Positions 9,271 through 18,610 are shown, numbered from the stretch's first letter. The stretch: DNA of 64,000 nucleotides from Streptomyces sp. S465 (GCF_026898115.1 NZ_CP114036.1:62001-126000), one strand, 5' to 3'. Translations and numbers: made by a program. Notes: generated by a model from the sequence alone, not told the origin.

Positions 9271-10368
9271 GTGCACACTACCGGGTCGCGCCCCAAGCTC
9301 GTCGTCTCGTCCGACGGGCGCGGGGTGGTCGGCCACGCCGGGTCCCGCCGCTGACCGATCTCGCCGATGCCACCGGCCTGACTGCATCCTTCACCGATGC
9401 GCCGCGCCGCCTGCGGTCACGCGGCACCGGACACGATCCCGGCCGGATCGCGGTGGATCTGGCGGTGATGCTCGCCGACGGCGGCGAGGCGATAGCGGAA
9501 CTGGCCCTGCTGCGCGATCAGGCCGAGGTGCGAAGCCCTGGCCCGTCTGCTCAGGCCGGGCAACGCCGGGGCCAACACCGCCGCCGATCACATCGCCGTC
9601 CTGGACCAGGCCCTGGCCCGACCCCCGACGCCCACCGCCACGGCACGGACCTCCTCATCCGCACCGACAGCGCCGGAGGCGCGAAGGCATTCCCGACCCA
9701 CCCGCGCAACGTGCGCTCGCGCGGCATCCACACGTTCTTCTCGGTCGGTTGCCCCGTCACCGAACCGGTCCGCCGCGCGATCCGCGCCCTGCCCGAGCAC
9801 CTCTGGCATCCCGCGCTGGAACAGGACGGCTCCCCGCGCACCGGTGCGGAGGCCGTCGAGCTGACCGGCATGGTGGACCTGGACGGCTACCCCGACGGCA
9901 TGCGGATCACCGCGCGGCGTGAGCGCCCGCATCCCGGCGCCCAACTGTCCCTGTTCGACCTCGACGAGGGCCTGCGCCACCAGGTCTTTCTCACCGACAC
10001 CCCGTACCGCGAAGGCTCATTGCAGCACCTGGCCCACCGGGCGCACGCCCGCGTCGAGGACCGCATCCGCTACGGCAAGACCACCGGCTTCGGCCGCTTC
10101 CCCTCCCGCCACTTCGCCATCAACACCGCCTGGCCGGAGCTCGTGCTGACCGCCCTCGACCTGCTCGCCTGGATACGCACTCTGCCGCTGGAAGGCGAAC
10201 TGGCCGCCGCCGAACCGGAAGCTCCGCTACCAGCTGCTGCACCCAGCTGCCCGCATCACCCTCGGCGGTCGCCGGCCGCACCTGCGGATCTCCGCAACCC
10301 AGCCCTGGCGAATCGAGCTGACCAGCGCATTCGCCCGCCTCACGGCCCTGCCACGGCCACCCACCTGA
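9271..10368 (+). pseudogene. IS1380-family transposase, internally deleted and frameshifted
   Basis: GTG 9271 begins the characteristic IS1380 N-terminus (VHTTGSRPKLVVS, GRGVVGHAG). A one-base loss near 9350 shifts the frame, which resumes with LTDLADATGLTASFTDA and HDPGRIAVDLAVMLADGGEAIAEL. After LLRDQAEV the reading jumps at about 9530 directly to LLRPGNAGANTAADHIAVLDQAL, so the central part that would carry the first catalytic aspartate is deleted. The C-terminal half (RTDSAGGAKAF, GIHTFFSVG, RVEDRIRYGKTTGFGRFPS) is recognisable, and a further frame change near 10220 is needed to reach the natural end LTALPRPPT at 10368. A dead copy with at least three lesions. Confidence 0.85.
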
Positions 10369-10524
10369 AGCGCGGCACCGTCCCTGCCCACCCACAACCC
10401 GAGGAACCCTGGAGCACCCGACCCGGGTGTCGGGCCCCGGCCATGCCCGTCCGGCCATGAGCAACCGACACCACCGCTTCACCGCGATCCGACCAGCTCA
10501 GCCACGCGAAACGAAAGGGGGAGG

Positions 10525-11550
10525 CTAGAGTCGGAACAGCTTCTCGGCGTTCAGGTGCGTCATCTTCTCCTTGTCCTCGTGGCTGACGGGCAGCTCCTCG
10601 ACGAATGCCCGCGTGCCGTCCAGCGTCAGATACGGGTAGTCGACGGACCAGATGATGCGGTCGGCGCCCACCACCTTGTGCACGAACTCGAAGTGGGGCA
10701 GCCCCCAGATACCGCTGGGAGTGACCCAGACATGATTCCGGTAGATCTCGGTGATGGTGTCCGGCAATCCGGTTGTTCTCGGCGGGAGCGCATCGTCGAG
10801 GCGCTGCAGGAAGAACGGCACCATCTCTCCCCAGTGTCCGCTGATGACCTGCAGGTCGGGGTGGCTCTGGAAGGCTCCGGAAAGGATCAGCCGCAGAACG
10901 TGCACTCCGGCCTCGTTGTGCCAGCCCCACGCGCCGAGCGAGAGCCATGAGCTCACAGCCGGGGAGAAGCCGCCGTAGTAGGCGTCCTGCACCTGCGGCA
11001 GTGGGTGGTACGGATGCACATAGAGGGGCACCCGCAGGTCGCTGAGCTTTTGGAGCACGGGTGCGTATCGCGGGTCGTCCAGGAACGTCTCTCCCGGCCG
11101 GCCCACGATGAGCACGCCTTTCAGACCCAGTTCGCCTACCGACCTGTCGAGTTCGGCGACCGCCGCCCGCGGGTCCTGCCACGGCAGGACCGCGAACCCG
11201 CTCAGCCGGTCCGGGTACGCCTTGATCGCGGCGGCGAGCCGGTCGTTGGCGGCACGCGTCAGCGACACGGCCTCGTCGGGTGGGGCGAGTTGCGCCGGCG
11301 TGGTGCAGGAGACCACTTGCATCTGGATGCCGTGCTTGTCCATGTTCCTGATCCGGCCCTCGCCGAGGTCCGCGGCCAGCTCGTCGGCCTCCCGCATCGA
11401 CAAGACCGTCGGGCGCCCGCTACCACGCGGCCAGGGCGCTTCCGCGTCCTGTTGAGCGCCCATATAAGGCGCTTCCCGCAGCAAGGCGGGTGCGGCGGCC
11501 TTCGCCATCTCACGGTCGACCGTGTGTTCTTCGACGCAGATGATTTTCAT
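10525..11550 (-). CDS. Amidohydrolase_2-family hydrolase/decarboxylase
   Basis: Encodes about 341 residues of the metal-dependent amidohydrolase-2 group that includes gamma-resorcylate, 2,3-dihydroxybenzoate and related non-oxidative decarboxylases. Supporting blocks: KIICVEEHT at the N-terminus (family EEH), MDKHGIQMQVVSCTTPA, NDRLAAAIKAYPDRLSGFAVLPWQDP, GLKGVLIVGRPG, LYVHPYHPLP, VISGHWGEMVPFFLQRLDD and IIWSVDYPY with the catalytic aspartate; GHWGE is the usual histidine-glutamate block. ATG 11550 matches the family start; the frame extends to 11574. A LysR gene diverges 88 bases away, fitting induction by an aromatic acid, although the substrate is unproven. Confidence 0.87.
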   Translation of the reverse strand: MKIICVEEHTVDREMAKAAAPALLREAPYMGAQQDAEAPWPRGSGRPTVLSMREADELAADLGEGRIRNMDKHGIQMQVVSCTTPAQLAPPDEAVSLTRAANDRLAAAIKAYPDRLSGFAVLPWQDPRAAVAELDRSVGELGLKGVLIVGRPGETFLDDPRYAPVLQKLSDLRVPLYVHPYHPLPQVQDAYYGGFSPAVSSWLSLGAWGWHNEAGVHVLRLILSGAFQSHPDLQVISGHWGEMVPFFLQRLDDALPPRTTGLPDTITEIYRNHVWVTPSGIWGLPHFEFVHKVVGADRIIWSVDYPYLTLDGTRAFVEELPVSHEDKEKMTHLNAEKLFRL

Positions 11551-11638
11551 GCCTTCATGATCCGTTCGGCCCAAGCGGTCCGTCCAAGACCTTCAGCGGC
11601 ACCTGCCATACCCTGAAGGCATCACCACAGGGTAGGAG

Positions 11639-12577
11639 GTGGGTGCGACGGATCTGGACCTGCGCAAAGTGCGCTACTTCGTCGCCGTGGCCGAGCACCG
11701 GTCCTTCGTCCGTGCTGCCGAAGCGCTGCACATCGCGCAGCCGGTTCTGTCCCGCCAGATTCGTTCGCTGGAACATGACCTGAGGGCCACCCTGTTCGAC
11801 CGGGACACCAAGGGAACGCGACTCACCGCGGCCGGTGAGGCGTTGCTGGAGGAAGCGCTCAGTCTGCTCGCGGCGGCAGATGCTGCCCGCCGCCGCGTTC
11901 GCGACGCGGCCGCGGGTTCGCGCAGATTCACGGTCGGGTTCACGCCCGGCGTGTCCATCGCCCCCGCTGTCCGGGAATTCTCCGCCCGCCACGCCGACGT
12001 CTCTGTGGAGGTGCTCCGCATGGATTTCGTACACCGGGCCGACTCCGTGAGGGACGGCCAGGTCGACGTCGGATACCTGCGCCTGCCGGTCCGCACTCAC
12101 GGCCTGTCGATCGAGCCGTTGTTCAGCGAGCCACGCGTGGTCGAGTTGCCGACCGGCCATCGGCTCGCGCAGCGAACCACGGTGCGCATCGCCGAACTGA
12201 GGGCCGAACGCATGCTTCTCGACGACGTGGCCCAACCACGCGACGGTTCACCTGCGTCGCCGGAAGAACACACGGAGCGGCCAGTCCTCGCCGCCCGGAG
12301 CATCGAGGAGTTGCTCGAGCATGTCGCCGCGGGACGCGGTGTCGTGGTGGTTCCGCTCTCGACCGCCTTGTACTTCGCTCGCCCCGACATCGCCCACGTC
12401 GTCATCGAGGACCTGGGCCCGTCCCATGTCTGCCTTGCCTGGAGAAGTTCCCGGCGTGACGCGCTCATCAGGGAATACGTCGACATCGCCCGGCGGACGG
12501 CTTCGGCGCGCCTGCTCGGCGGCAACGGTGCGGTGAGCGACCACAGTTCATTCGACACGATTCACGGCCGCGACTGA
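11639..12577 (+). CDS. LysR-family transcriptional regulator
   Basis: Encodes about 312 residues with the classical LysR winged HTH at the N-terminus (LDLRKVRYFVAVAEHRSFVRAAEALHIAQPVLSRQIRSLEHDL) and a periplasmic-binding-like effector domain (GFTPGVSIAPAVREF, VDVGYLRLPV, GRGVVVVPLS). The annotated GTG overlaps a strong AGGAGGT, which is too close for it; an internal non-ATG start a few codons later may be the real one. It is divergent from the amidohydrolase gene and probably controls it. The C-terminus is complete, ending 46 bases before transposon-derived sequence. Confidence 0.88.
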   Translation: MGATDLDLRKVRYFVAVAEHRSFVRAAEALHIAQPVLSRQIRSLEHDLRATLFDRDTKGTRLTAAGEALLEEALSLLAAADAARRRVRDAAAGSRRFTVGFTPGVSIAPAVREFSARHADVSVEVLRMDFVHRADSVRDGQVDVGYLRLPVRTHGLSIEPLFSEPRVVELPTGHRLAQRTTVRIAELRAERMLLDDVAQPRDGSPASPEEHTERPVLAARSIEELLEHVAAGRGVVVVPLSTALYFARPDIAHVVIEDLGPSHVCLAWRSSRRDALIREYVDIARRTASARLLGGNGAVSDHSSFDTIHGRD

Positions 12578-12622
12578 CGCCTCCCCATGACCAGACCAAC
12601 GAGGAGACAAACGGACAGTCAC

Positions 12623-14116
12623 ATGGCCATAGTTCGTCGACGACCACCCGCACGCCCACGAGGTGAAGCGGGTCTGCGAGGTGCTGGAGGTGAACCGTTC
12701 GAGCTACTCAAGTGGCGCGCCGGTGACCTGTTCGACTCCCTGACCGCGCGCGGGGACGAACTGTTCGAGCCCGTGGACGCGTTGCTGTGTGCGGACGGTC
12801 CGGTAAGGGCACCGGTGGACCTGACGCTGGTGGCCGAGCACCGACGCGGGCACGGCGCCATGTACGACGCCCTGAACAGCGGGAACGTGGACGTGCCCCG
12901 GCTGCGGCAGGTGCTGGCCGGGCTTCCGATGCCGCGGGCCGCCGACGGGCGCCTGGTCCTCGCGGTCGACATCAGCCACTGGCTGCGCCCCGACGCCGCC
13001 ACCAGCCCGGAGCGCCTGTTCTGTCACGTCTACGGCCGCAACGGCCGCTCCTCGGACCAGCTCATCCCGGGCTGGCGGTACTCGTTCGTCGCCGCCCTGG
13101 AATCGGGCCGGACCTCCTGGTGCCAGCTCCTGGACGCCGTCCACCTGGGCCCTGCCGACGACATCGCCGAGGTCACCGCCGCCCAGGTCCGCCGACTGGT
13201 CACCGACCTCATCGAGATGGGCCGCTGGCACGCGGGCGACCGCGACATCCTCGTTGTCTTCGACGCCGGCTACGACGCCCCGCGCATGGCTCACCTCCTG
13301 GCCGGGCTGCCGGTGGAGGTCCTGGGGCGGATGCGCGCGGACCGGGTCATGCGCCGTCCAGCACCCTCCCGCAAGGAGTACTACCTGGCCCACCCCCGCG
13401 GCGGCCACCCGCCCAGGCACGGCAAGGAGTTCCGCTTCGCCAAACCCGACACCTGGGGTGAGCCCGACGCCGCGACAGCGCAGGTCACCGACCGGTACGG
13501 CACCGCCCGCGCACTGTCCTGGGACCGCGTCCACCCCCGGCTCACGACCCGCTCCGCCTGGATCGACCACACCGGCGGACTTCCCGTCATCGAAGGGACG
13601 TTGATCCGTCTGGAGGTCGACCGCCTGCCCGGCGGCAAGATCCCGCTGCCGCTCTGGCTGTGGTCCTCGAAAACCGGGATGACGACCGTCGACGTTGATG
13701 TCCGATGGCAGATGTTCCTGCGAAGGTTCGACCTGGAACACACCTTTCGCGTGTTCAAACAGACCCTCGGCTGGACCCGCCCGAGACTCCGCACTCCCGA
13801 GGCGGGCGAGCGCTGGGCCTGGCTGATCATCGCCGCACACACGCAGCTCCGCCTCCTCCGCCAGGCCGCCGCCGACCTCCGCCGGCCCTGGGAGAAACCG
13901 GCCGGGCCCGGCCGGCTCACCCCGGCAAGGGGCCGCCGGGGGTTCCGGAACCTCCGCCCGCGCCTCGCATGCCCGGCCCCGTGCACCCAAACCCTCAAAC
14001 CCGGCCCGGGACGGCCACTCGGTTCGAAGAACCGGCGCCCCGCCACCCGCTACGACGTGGGCAAGACCATGAAACGGCCAGAAAGCATCACCGAACGAAA
14101 CCGGCTCAGAGGATAA
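12623..14116 (+). CDS. NF041680-type DDE transposase, N-terminus replaced
   Basis: From about codon 38 onward this 497-residue ORF matches the Streptomyces putative transposase family NF041680: SLTARGDELFEPVDALLCADG, HRRGHGAMYDALNSG, VLAVDISHWLRPDAATSPERLFCHVYG (first catalytic Asp), VVFDAGYDAPR, IEGTLIRLEVDRLPG, PLPLWLWSS, RRFDLEHTFRVFKQTLGWTRPR (catalytic Glu region) and GRPLGSKNRRPATRYDVGKTMKR. The expected first ten or so residues are missing; translation from ATG 12623 would instead add an out-of-frame reading of an IS3 scrap. Whether it is active is uncertain. No flanking target duplication was found. Confidence 0.82.
   Translation: MAIVRRRPPARPRGEAGLRGAGGEPFELLKWRAGDLFDSLTARGDELFEPVDALLCADGPVRAPVDLTLVAEHRRGHGAMYDALNSGNVDVPRLRQVLAGLPMPRAADGRLVLAVDISHWLRPDAATSPERLFCHVYGRNGRSSDQLIPGWRYSFVAALESGRTSWCQLLDAVHLGPADDIAEVTAAQVRRLVTDLIEMGRWHAGDRDILVVFDAGYDAPRMAHLLAGLPVEVLGRMRADRVMRRPAPSRKEYYLAHPRGGHPPRHGKEFRFAKPDTWGEPDAATAQVTDRYGTARALSWDRVHPRLTTRSAWIDHTGGLPVIEGTLIRLEVDRLPGGKIPLPLWLWSSKTGMTTVDVDVRWQMFLRRFDLEHTFRVFKQTLGWTRPRLRTPEAGERWAWLIIAAHTQLRLLRQAAADLRRPWEKPAGPGRLTPARGRRGFRNLRPRLACPAPCTQTLKPGPGRPLGSKNRRPATRYDVGKTMKRPESITERNRLRG
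12633..12725 (+). pseudogene. IS3-family OrfB N-terminal scrap
   Basis: In the frame starting at 12633 the bases encode FVDDHPHAHEVKRVCEVLEV followed by NRSSY, then after a small slip YKW-like residues. This is the well-known N-terminal block of IS3-family OrfB. Only about 30 codons remain before the NF041680-type transposase sequence begins, so an older IS3 copy was cut by the incoming element. The larger transposase ORF reads through it in a different frame. Confidence 0.65.
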
Positions 14117-14490
14117 ATGCCAAGCTAACGTAGCCCTGATCCTCGCATCAGGGACTGACAACATGACTACGGGGCGAGCAGGACCCGGTACGAGTCCGGT
14201 ACAGCGAGGACAGTCTTGCTCGCCCCCTTTCCGCAGCGGGCCGAGTAGGCCGACACCGGACGCGGGGATCGGTGGGCGTGCAGTCGAAGATGTCACGGAG
14301 GGTGGCGGCACCGACAGGGACAACCGCGGGGAAACTCCCAGACGCACCAAGCCAAGCAGAGTACCACCCAGGCCGGCGCGAACCCCGGGGCCGCACATCG
14401 GGGTTTAGTATTCGCGACGGCGTCGGCGGCGACGTCGGGCTGGTACACGTGCAGCATCAGCTGCCCCGGCGCGCGGCGGCGGTTCCATGG
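14117..14490. other. Gene-free stretch with a small hairpin
   Basis: No convincing gene is present in these 374 bases. Just after the transposase, CCTGAT and ATCAGG around 14133-14151 form a short hairpin that may be a terminator or part of the element's end. The remainder has open frames in several phases but no recognisable protein. The hydrolase gene on the minus strand ends at 14491. Confidence 0.45.
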
Positions 14491-15441
14491 TCAGCTGACC
14501 GGCAGCGTAGATGCCCAGTCGTGGAGGAGCTGTGCATACCGGGGCGGATCAAGCTCGTGCATGACGTGCGGCGCGTCCGGTGCCGAGTGGTAGTCGACTG
14601 TCACCCCAGCCGACCGCATCAACGTGACAGCGTGCGCGGCCTGCGCGTCGGACAGCGCTCCGAGCGGCTCTCCCGTGTCCGGGTCGACGGACCGCGTGTG
14701 GTGGGTGACCAGCACGGGCGTCTTGACCTGCCTGAGCATCCGGTCGTGCGGGCAGTTGAGGGCGACGGTCCCCTCGTGGAACGCCCGTGCCCACTCGGGG
14801 TCGTACTCCTTGAGGTTTTGCGGCGGCTCCTCCTGCCTCCCGGAAAGCTGCGAGGCGAAGATCCGAACCATCGTGGACGGGGACTTCTTGACGGCCTCGA
14901 GGTAGCCGGGCCAGTCGTTGACAGACCATTGGTCGCCGAGGTAGGTGCTGTACAACTCGAACAGCGGCCCAGCGCCCTCCCGGATCGAGTGCCCGATGGC
15001 CGGGACCAGTTCGGAGGAGAACAACGGCGCATCCTCCAACAGCGCGCCCCGGATCTGGCCGGGCATGGCGTACGCCGACAGCCATGCGGCCAGGACACCG
15101 CCCGAGGAGTTGCCCGCAACGATGACCGGGCGCTTGACGACCAGGGAGATGAACCGGACCAGGTCGTTGCCGAAGTTGTCGAGGCTGTACCGCTTGGGCG
15201 TCCACGTGCTGCGCCCCTGGCCGCGCAGGTCGACGGCGTATACGTGGAAGTCGGGAGACAGCAGGCGCATCGCCTCCTCGTAGCTCCACCACGACCCGGT
15301 CTGCTCGGGGACCAGCAGCAGCGCCGGCTTGTCCGACGATCCGGCCTCGGCGTAGTTCATGGTCACCTCGCCGAGGTCGACCCGCTGCTCGGGGTACGCG
15401 TGCGGGACGAAGACGTCACGGAACGCGGGGTTGCTCGCCAT
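14491..15441 (-). CDS. Alpha/beta-hydrolase
   Basis: Encodes 316 residues of the alpha/beta-hydrolase fold: LLLVPEQTGSWWSYEEAMRLL (oxyanion strand region), VYAVDLRGQGRSTWTP, the nucleophile elbow VAGNSSGGVLAAW with serine in GNSSGG, and a final APDAPHVMHELDP carrying the likely catalytic histidine. No signal peptide is present, so it acts in the cytoplasm. It diverges from an IclR regulator, typical of catabolic esterase or C-C hydrolase genes. The nearby flavin monooxygenase pair could supply its substrate, but that is inference from position only. Confidence 0.87.
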   Translation of the reverse strand: MASNPAFRDVFVPHAYPEQRVDLGEVTMNYAEAGSSDKPALLLVPEQTGSWWSYEEAMRLLSPDFHVYAVDLRGQGRSTWTPKRYSLDNFGNDLVRFISLVVKRPVIVAGNSSGGVLAAWLSAYAMPGQIRGALLEDAPLFSSELVPAIGHSIREGAGPLFELYSTYLGDQWSVNDWPGYLEAVKKSPSTMVRIFASQLSGRQEEPPQNLKEYDPEWARAFHEGTVALNCPHDRMLRQVKTPVLVTHHTRSVDPDTGEPLGALSDAQAAHAVTLMRSAGVTVDYHSAPDAPHVMHELDPPRYAQLLHDWASTLPVS

Positions 15442-15624
15442 TGCTCCTCTTTCGTGCGTACGGCAGATTCCATGGCCCAGCGCTGGGCCAGTGCCATGTA
15501 GTAGGTGGTCACGTCGGGGCGGCCGACGGCAGCTGCGCTCAGCACCTCGCCGGGCGCGGCCCCCTGCGGGATTCCCGCGCCATCACCGGTGTGTGGACGT
15601 GATCATGTTCGGATGTCACGGCGC

Positions 15625-15670
15625 TAGGATTCACCTTGTGACTGCCGCCAAGCACTGCCCGTTTCGATGA
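15625..15670 (+). other. Possible leaderless 10-codon ORF coupled to the IclR start
   Basis: A -10-like TAGGAT at 15625-15630 is followed seven bases later by GTG at 15638, which opens a frame VTAAKHCPFR whose stop TGA (15668-15670) overlaps the IclR ATG as ATGA. The IclR start has no ribosome binding site of its own. This is the arrangement expected for a leaderless leader ORF that feeds ribosomes into the regulator. It is a prediction from signals only. Confidence 0.35.
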
Positions 15671-16473
15671 GTGGTACGGCGGATCACACGCGGCGCTCGG
15701 GACGCCCGCCGCAGGGGGAGCCGATCCTTGAACGTGCGTTCAAGGTCCTGGGCGCATTCGCCCACACAGGGGAGAGCCTGCCGCTCAAGACGCTCGCGTC
15801 CCGCGCCGACCTGCCCAAGAGCACCACCTCGAGGATCGCCGCGCAGTTGGTCGGCGTGGGGGCTCTCGAACGTCTGGAGAACGGTGAGTTCGTCGTGGGA
15901 CTGCAGATGCTGGAAATCGCGTCGCTCGCTCCCCGCGGCCACGGCCTGCGTGCCGCCGCGCTGCCGTTCATGCAGGATTTGCACCGCGTAACGCGCCAGC
16001 ACGTCCTTCTCGCCGTTCGCGACGGCCACGAGGCGGTGCTGGTGGAGCGCCTGTCGGCGCACGACGCGGTTGCCGTGAAGTACCGCGTGGGCGGACGGCT
16101 CCCGCTGGACACCACGGGGATCGGCATCGCCCTGCTGGCCTATGCGACCGAACGGGTGCGCGAGGACGTGCTCGCCGGGGCCGCGGCCCCGGCCCGCGTA
16201 CGTCAGTTGATGGCCATGACCCGGTCCGAGGGTGTGTGCGCGGCGGCCGTGCCCAACCCAGTGGACACCGGCCCGGCCACGATATCGACGGTCGCCGCAC
16301 CCATCCTCGGCCGCGGCGGCAAGGCGCTGGGTGCGGTCTCGCTGGTCGGAGCGGACGAAGCGGGCACTCAGATCGCTTGTCGCATCGCGCTGCGTACGGC
16401 GAGTCTGGCGATCTCGCGAGCACTTGGGACCGCGGTGGCGGGTTCAGGTAAGGGGCCAGGCCAGCAGAGGTAG
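15667..16473 (+). CDS. IclR-family transcriptional regulator
   Basis: Encodes 268 residues. The N-terminal winged HTH contains ILERAFKVLGAFAHTGESLPLKTLASRADLPKSTTSRIAAQLV; the C-terminal IclR effector domain has GHGLRAAALPFMQDLHRVTRQHVLLAVRDG, VGGRLPLDTTGIGIALLAYA and VAAPILGRGGKALGAVSLVG. IclR proteins repress or activate catabolic genes on binding aromatic or short-chain acids. Its divergent neighbour is an alpha/beta hydrolase, the likely target. The ATG at 15667 lacks a Shine-Dalgarno sequence, see the overlapping short ORF. Confidence 0.9.
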   Translation: MSGTADHTRRSGRPPQGEPILERAFKVLGAFAHTGESLPLKTLASRADLPKSTTSRIAAQLVGVGALERLENGEFVVGLQMLEIASLAPRGHGLRAAALPFMQDLHRVTRQHVLLAVRDGHEAVLVERLSAHDAVAVKYRVGGRLPLDTTGIGIALLAYATERVREDVLAGAAAPARVRQLMAMTRSEGVCAAAVPNPVDTGPATISTVAAPILGRGGKALGAVSLVGADEAGTQIACRIALRTASLAISRALGTAVAGSGKGPGQQR

Positions 16474-16787
16474 CCGGGTTCGGCGTCGGGGGCGGTCATC
16501 AGCGCGGTGCTGTGCTCGGGCCCGGCGGTGGCGATCATGTGCGGCGGCCGGCCCAGCCACCCGCGGAGCGTGTCGCGGGCCGCGGGCCGCGGCGAAGGTC
16601 GCCTCGGTGCTACATCCGACGTCCTGCCTGTGATCGTGTCGGCGCTGCGCGAGGGCGTACGCGCCGCCCCCGCCAGCACACTCGTGCCCGTCCCGGCGCT
16701 CTTCGCTCCGGGGCCTCGTCGAAGTCGACGTCACCGCCGCCTCCCTGTCCGCCTGAACCGGCCGGGCGGGGTAGCGGCGGTGGCCCG
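16474..16787. other. Unassigned stretch, possible minus-strand relic
   Basis: A minus-strand frame over 16440-16600 reads RDTLRGWLGRPPHMIATAGP and then ALMTAPDAEPGYLCWPG, which has the composition of real protein, but it lacks a plausible start and matches no family I recognise. It may be the tail of a deleted gene lying between the IclR and flavin reductase genes. No other feature was seen. Confidence 0.3.
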
Positions 16788-17279
16788 TCACGAACCCAGC
16801 CGGTGAAAATCGCGGTTGTGGTAGACGAGTCCGTCGGCGTCACCCCGCACGTGGATCTCTTCCACCCGGATGAAGAGAACGCTGTGCGAACCCATCGGCG
16901 TGCGCCCGGACAGAGTGCCGGTCATGGTCACCGGCGCGTCGCGCAGCACCGGCACCGGGTCGGCCGACGCCCAGATGTCCCAGGCGAAGCGCTCGTCCAT
17001 CGCCACGTTCGTTGCTCCGGAGAAGTGCCGCGCCAGCTCCGCCTGGTCCCCGCCGAGGACGTTCAGCGCGACCCGGCCATTGCTGACGAAGACGTCGTGC
17101 ATGGCGCTGCTCCGGTTGACGCACGCCAGGATGGTCGGCGGGGAGTCCGTGACCGAGCAGACGGCACTCAGTGTGATTCCGCACCGGCCGCCGGGGCCGT
17201 CGGTCGTGAGAATGCTGACAGCCGCCGCCAGGTGTGCCATGGCGTCCCGGAATTCGGCGCGAGTGGCTGTGATCGTCAT
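16788..17279 (-). CDS. NAD(P)H-flavin reductase of a two-component monooxygenase
   Basis: Encodes 163 residues of the flavin reductase (HpaC/ActVB-like) FMN-binding split barrel: MAHLAAAVSILTTDGPGG, GITLSAVCSVTDSPPTILACVNRSS, NGRVALNVLGGDQAELARHFSG and GSHSVLFIRVEEIHV are the family blocks. It supplies reduced FMN or FAD to a partner oxygenase. The start at 17279 has GGGCGGAG upstream; the frame runs open to 17321 without a better site. It lies 56 bases downstream of, and on the same strand as, an acyl-CoA-dehydrogenase-like oxygenase gene, so the two form a two-component system. Confidence 0.9.
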   Translation of the reverse strand: MTITATRAEFRDAMAHLAAAVSILTTDGPGGRCGITLSAVCSVTDSPPTILACVNRSSAMHDVFVSNGRVALNVLGGDQAELARHFSGATNVAMDERFAWDIWASADPVPVLRDAPVTMTGTLSGRTPMGSHSVLFIRVEEIHVRGDADGLVYHNRDFHRLGS

Positions 17280-17335
17280 GTTGTCTCCGCCCCTGTTCAA
17301 CTCGTTCGGGTTCGTGCTCATGCGGCGTTCGGGCG

Positions 17336-18514
17336 TCAGATGTTCGTGGCGATGGGCTCGTCGACACCGGTCAGTGCCCGCCCGTAGGCCTCGCGGGCCA
17401 ACTGCGTGTTGAGGAAACCGTGGCGGCCGGCCGCCTCCAGGTCACGCCAGGCGCGCTGCAGCGGGTTGGCCTCGGCGAACCCGCTCGCGCCGTGGATGTC
17501 GAGCAGCCGTGACATCGCCTGCCGGCAGCTCTCCACCGCGGTGGAGATGTCCATCCGCGCGCGGGCCCGCTCCACCAGACTCATGGCGGTGCCCGACGCG
17601 ACCGCCGCGTCGATCGCGTCAGTCGCGCGGCGGGTGTGCAGCCGGGCGGTGTCCAGGTGCTGCGTCGCCTCGGCCAGCCAGAGCTGGGTCACCACCGCCT
17701 CCGGAGCGGAGGGGTACCGGCTGTAGACGATCTTCTTCTTCGCCGCCAACGTCTGGTGCACGACGTCCAGCGCCCCGTGCGTGGCGCCGAGCAGCGGGCC
17801 CGCCATCATGGCCGATCCGCCGATCCCGCTGAGGATCACCTGCTCCGCGGTCCGGGGGCCGTTGGGGGTGATGATCCGTTCGGTCGGTACGAAGACGTCC
17901 GAAGCGACGATCGTGTGGCTGCCGCTGCCGCGCATACCGGCGACCCACCAGTCCTCGTCGATGGTCAGGTCACTCATCGGGACGGCGAAGCCGTGCACGG
18001 TCGGGCCGCCTTCCTCGACGGTGCCGGTGGCCAGAACCATCGCCCACCGCGCATGTGTGCAGCCCGAGGCGTACCCCCACCGCCCGGTCAGCCGGACTCC
18101 TCCGTCGACAGGTTCCACCCGGCCGGCAGTTGGATTGAGCGAACCGCACAGCCAGGAGTCCGGACCCTCGCTGTACAGGAAGGAATTGAGGGCGGGGCTC
18201 TTCGGAGTAATGGCGATTTGCCCACTCACTCCCACCACCCAGGCGGTGGAGGCACAGCCGCGCCCCAGTTCGGCCGTCACCTCGGTCAGCGTCCCGATGC
18301 CGTGGCCGTAGCCGCCGTACTCGACGGGTACGCACAGTCGCGCGAACCCGGCCTCGGTGATCACCGCGAGGCTCGCGTCGCTCAGGTGCCGCCGCTCCTC
18401 GGTCTCGGCGGCGTGCTGCCTGAGCAGCGGCACAAGTGCGGCGGCGCGCGCCACGAGCTCCTCGCGTGCGGGCACCGCGCTGGTTTCGTCGTGTCCGACG
18501 GCCGTCATCGTCAT
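17336..18514 (-). CDS. Flavin-dependent monooxygenase, oxygenase component (acyl-CoA dehydrogenase fold)
   Basis: Encodes 392 residues of the group D flavin monooxygenases related to HsaA, which use reduced flavin from a separate reductase. Visible blocks: SLAVITEAGFARLCVPVEYGG, GRGCASTAWVVGVSGQ, WGYASGCTHARWAMVLAT (substrate/flavin face), MRGSGSHTIVASDVFVP and a C-terminal LLDIHGASGFAEANPLQRAWRDLEAAGRHGFLN, which is the acyl-CoA dehydrogenase helical end. The acid base of true acyl-CoA dehydrogenases is not evident. Together with the reductase it likely hydroxylates an aromatic or other activated carbon. A PucR regulator lies upstream on the same strand. Confidence 0.88.
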   Translation of the reverse strand: MTMTAVGHDETSAVPAREELVARAAALVPLLRQHAAETEERRHLSDASLAVITEAGFARLCVPVEYGGYGHGIGTLTEVTAELGRGCASTAWVVGVSGQIAITPKSPALNSFLYSEGPDSWLCGSLNPTAGRVEPVDGGVRLTGRWGYASGCTHARWAMVLATGTVEEGGPTVHGFAVPMSDLTIDEDWWVAGMRGSGSHTIVASDVFVPTERIITPNGPRTAEQVILSGIGGSAMMAGPLLGATHGALDVVHQTLAAKKKIVYSRYPSAPEAVVTQLWLAEATQHLDTARLHTRRATDAIDAAVASGTAMSLVERARARMDISTAVESCRQAMSRLLDIHGASGFAEANPLQRAWRDLEAAGRHGFLNTQLAREAYGRALTGVDEPIATNI

Positions 18515-18610
18515 GATCGCTTCCTTGGATGTCTCGGTCCGGGCTCACGCCCCGATGCGACCGAGTCAAGCCGAGCGACGCGACGCGTCTCTTGTGACGG
18601 CGACCAGAGT

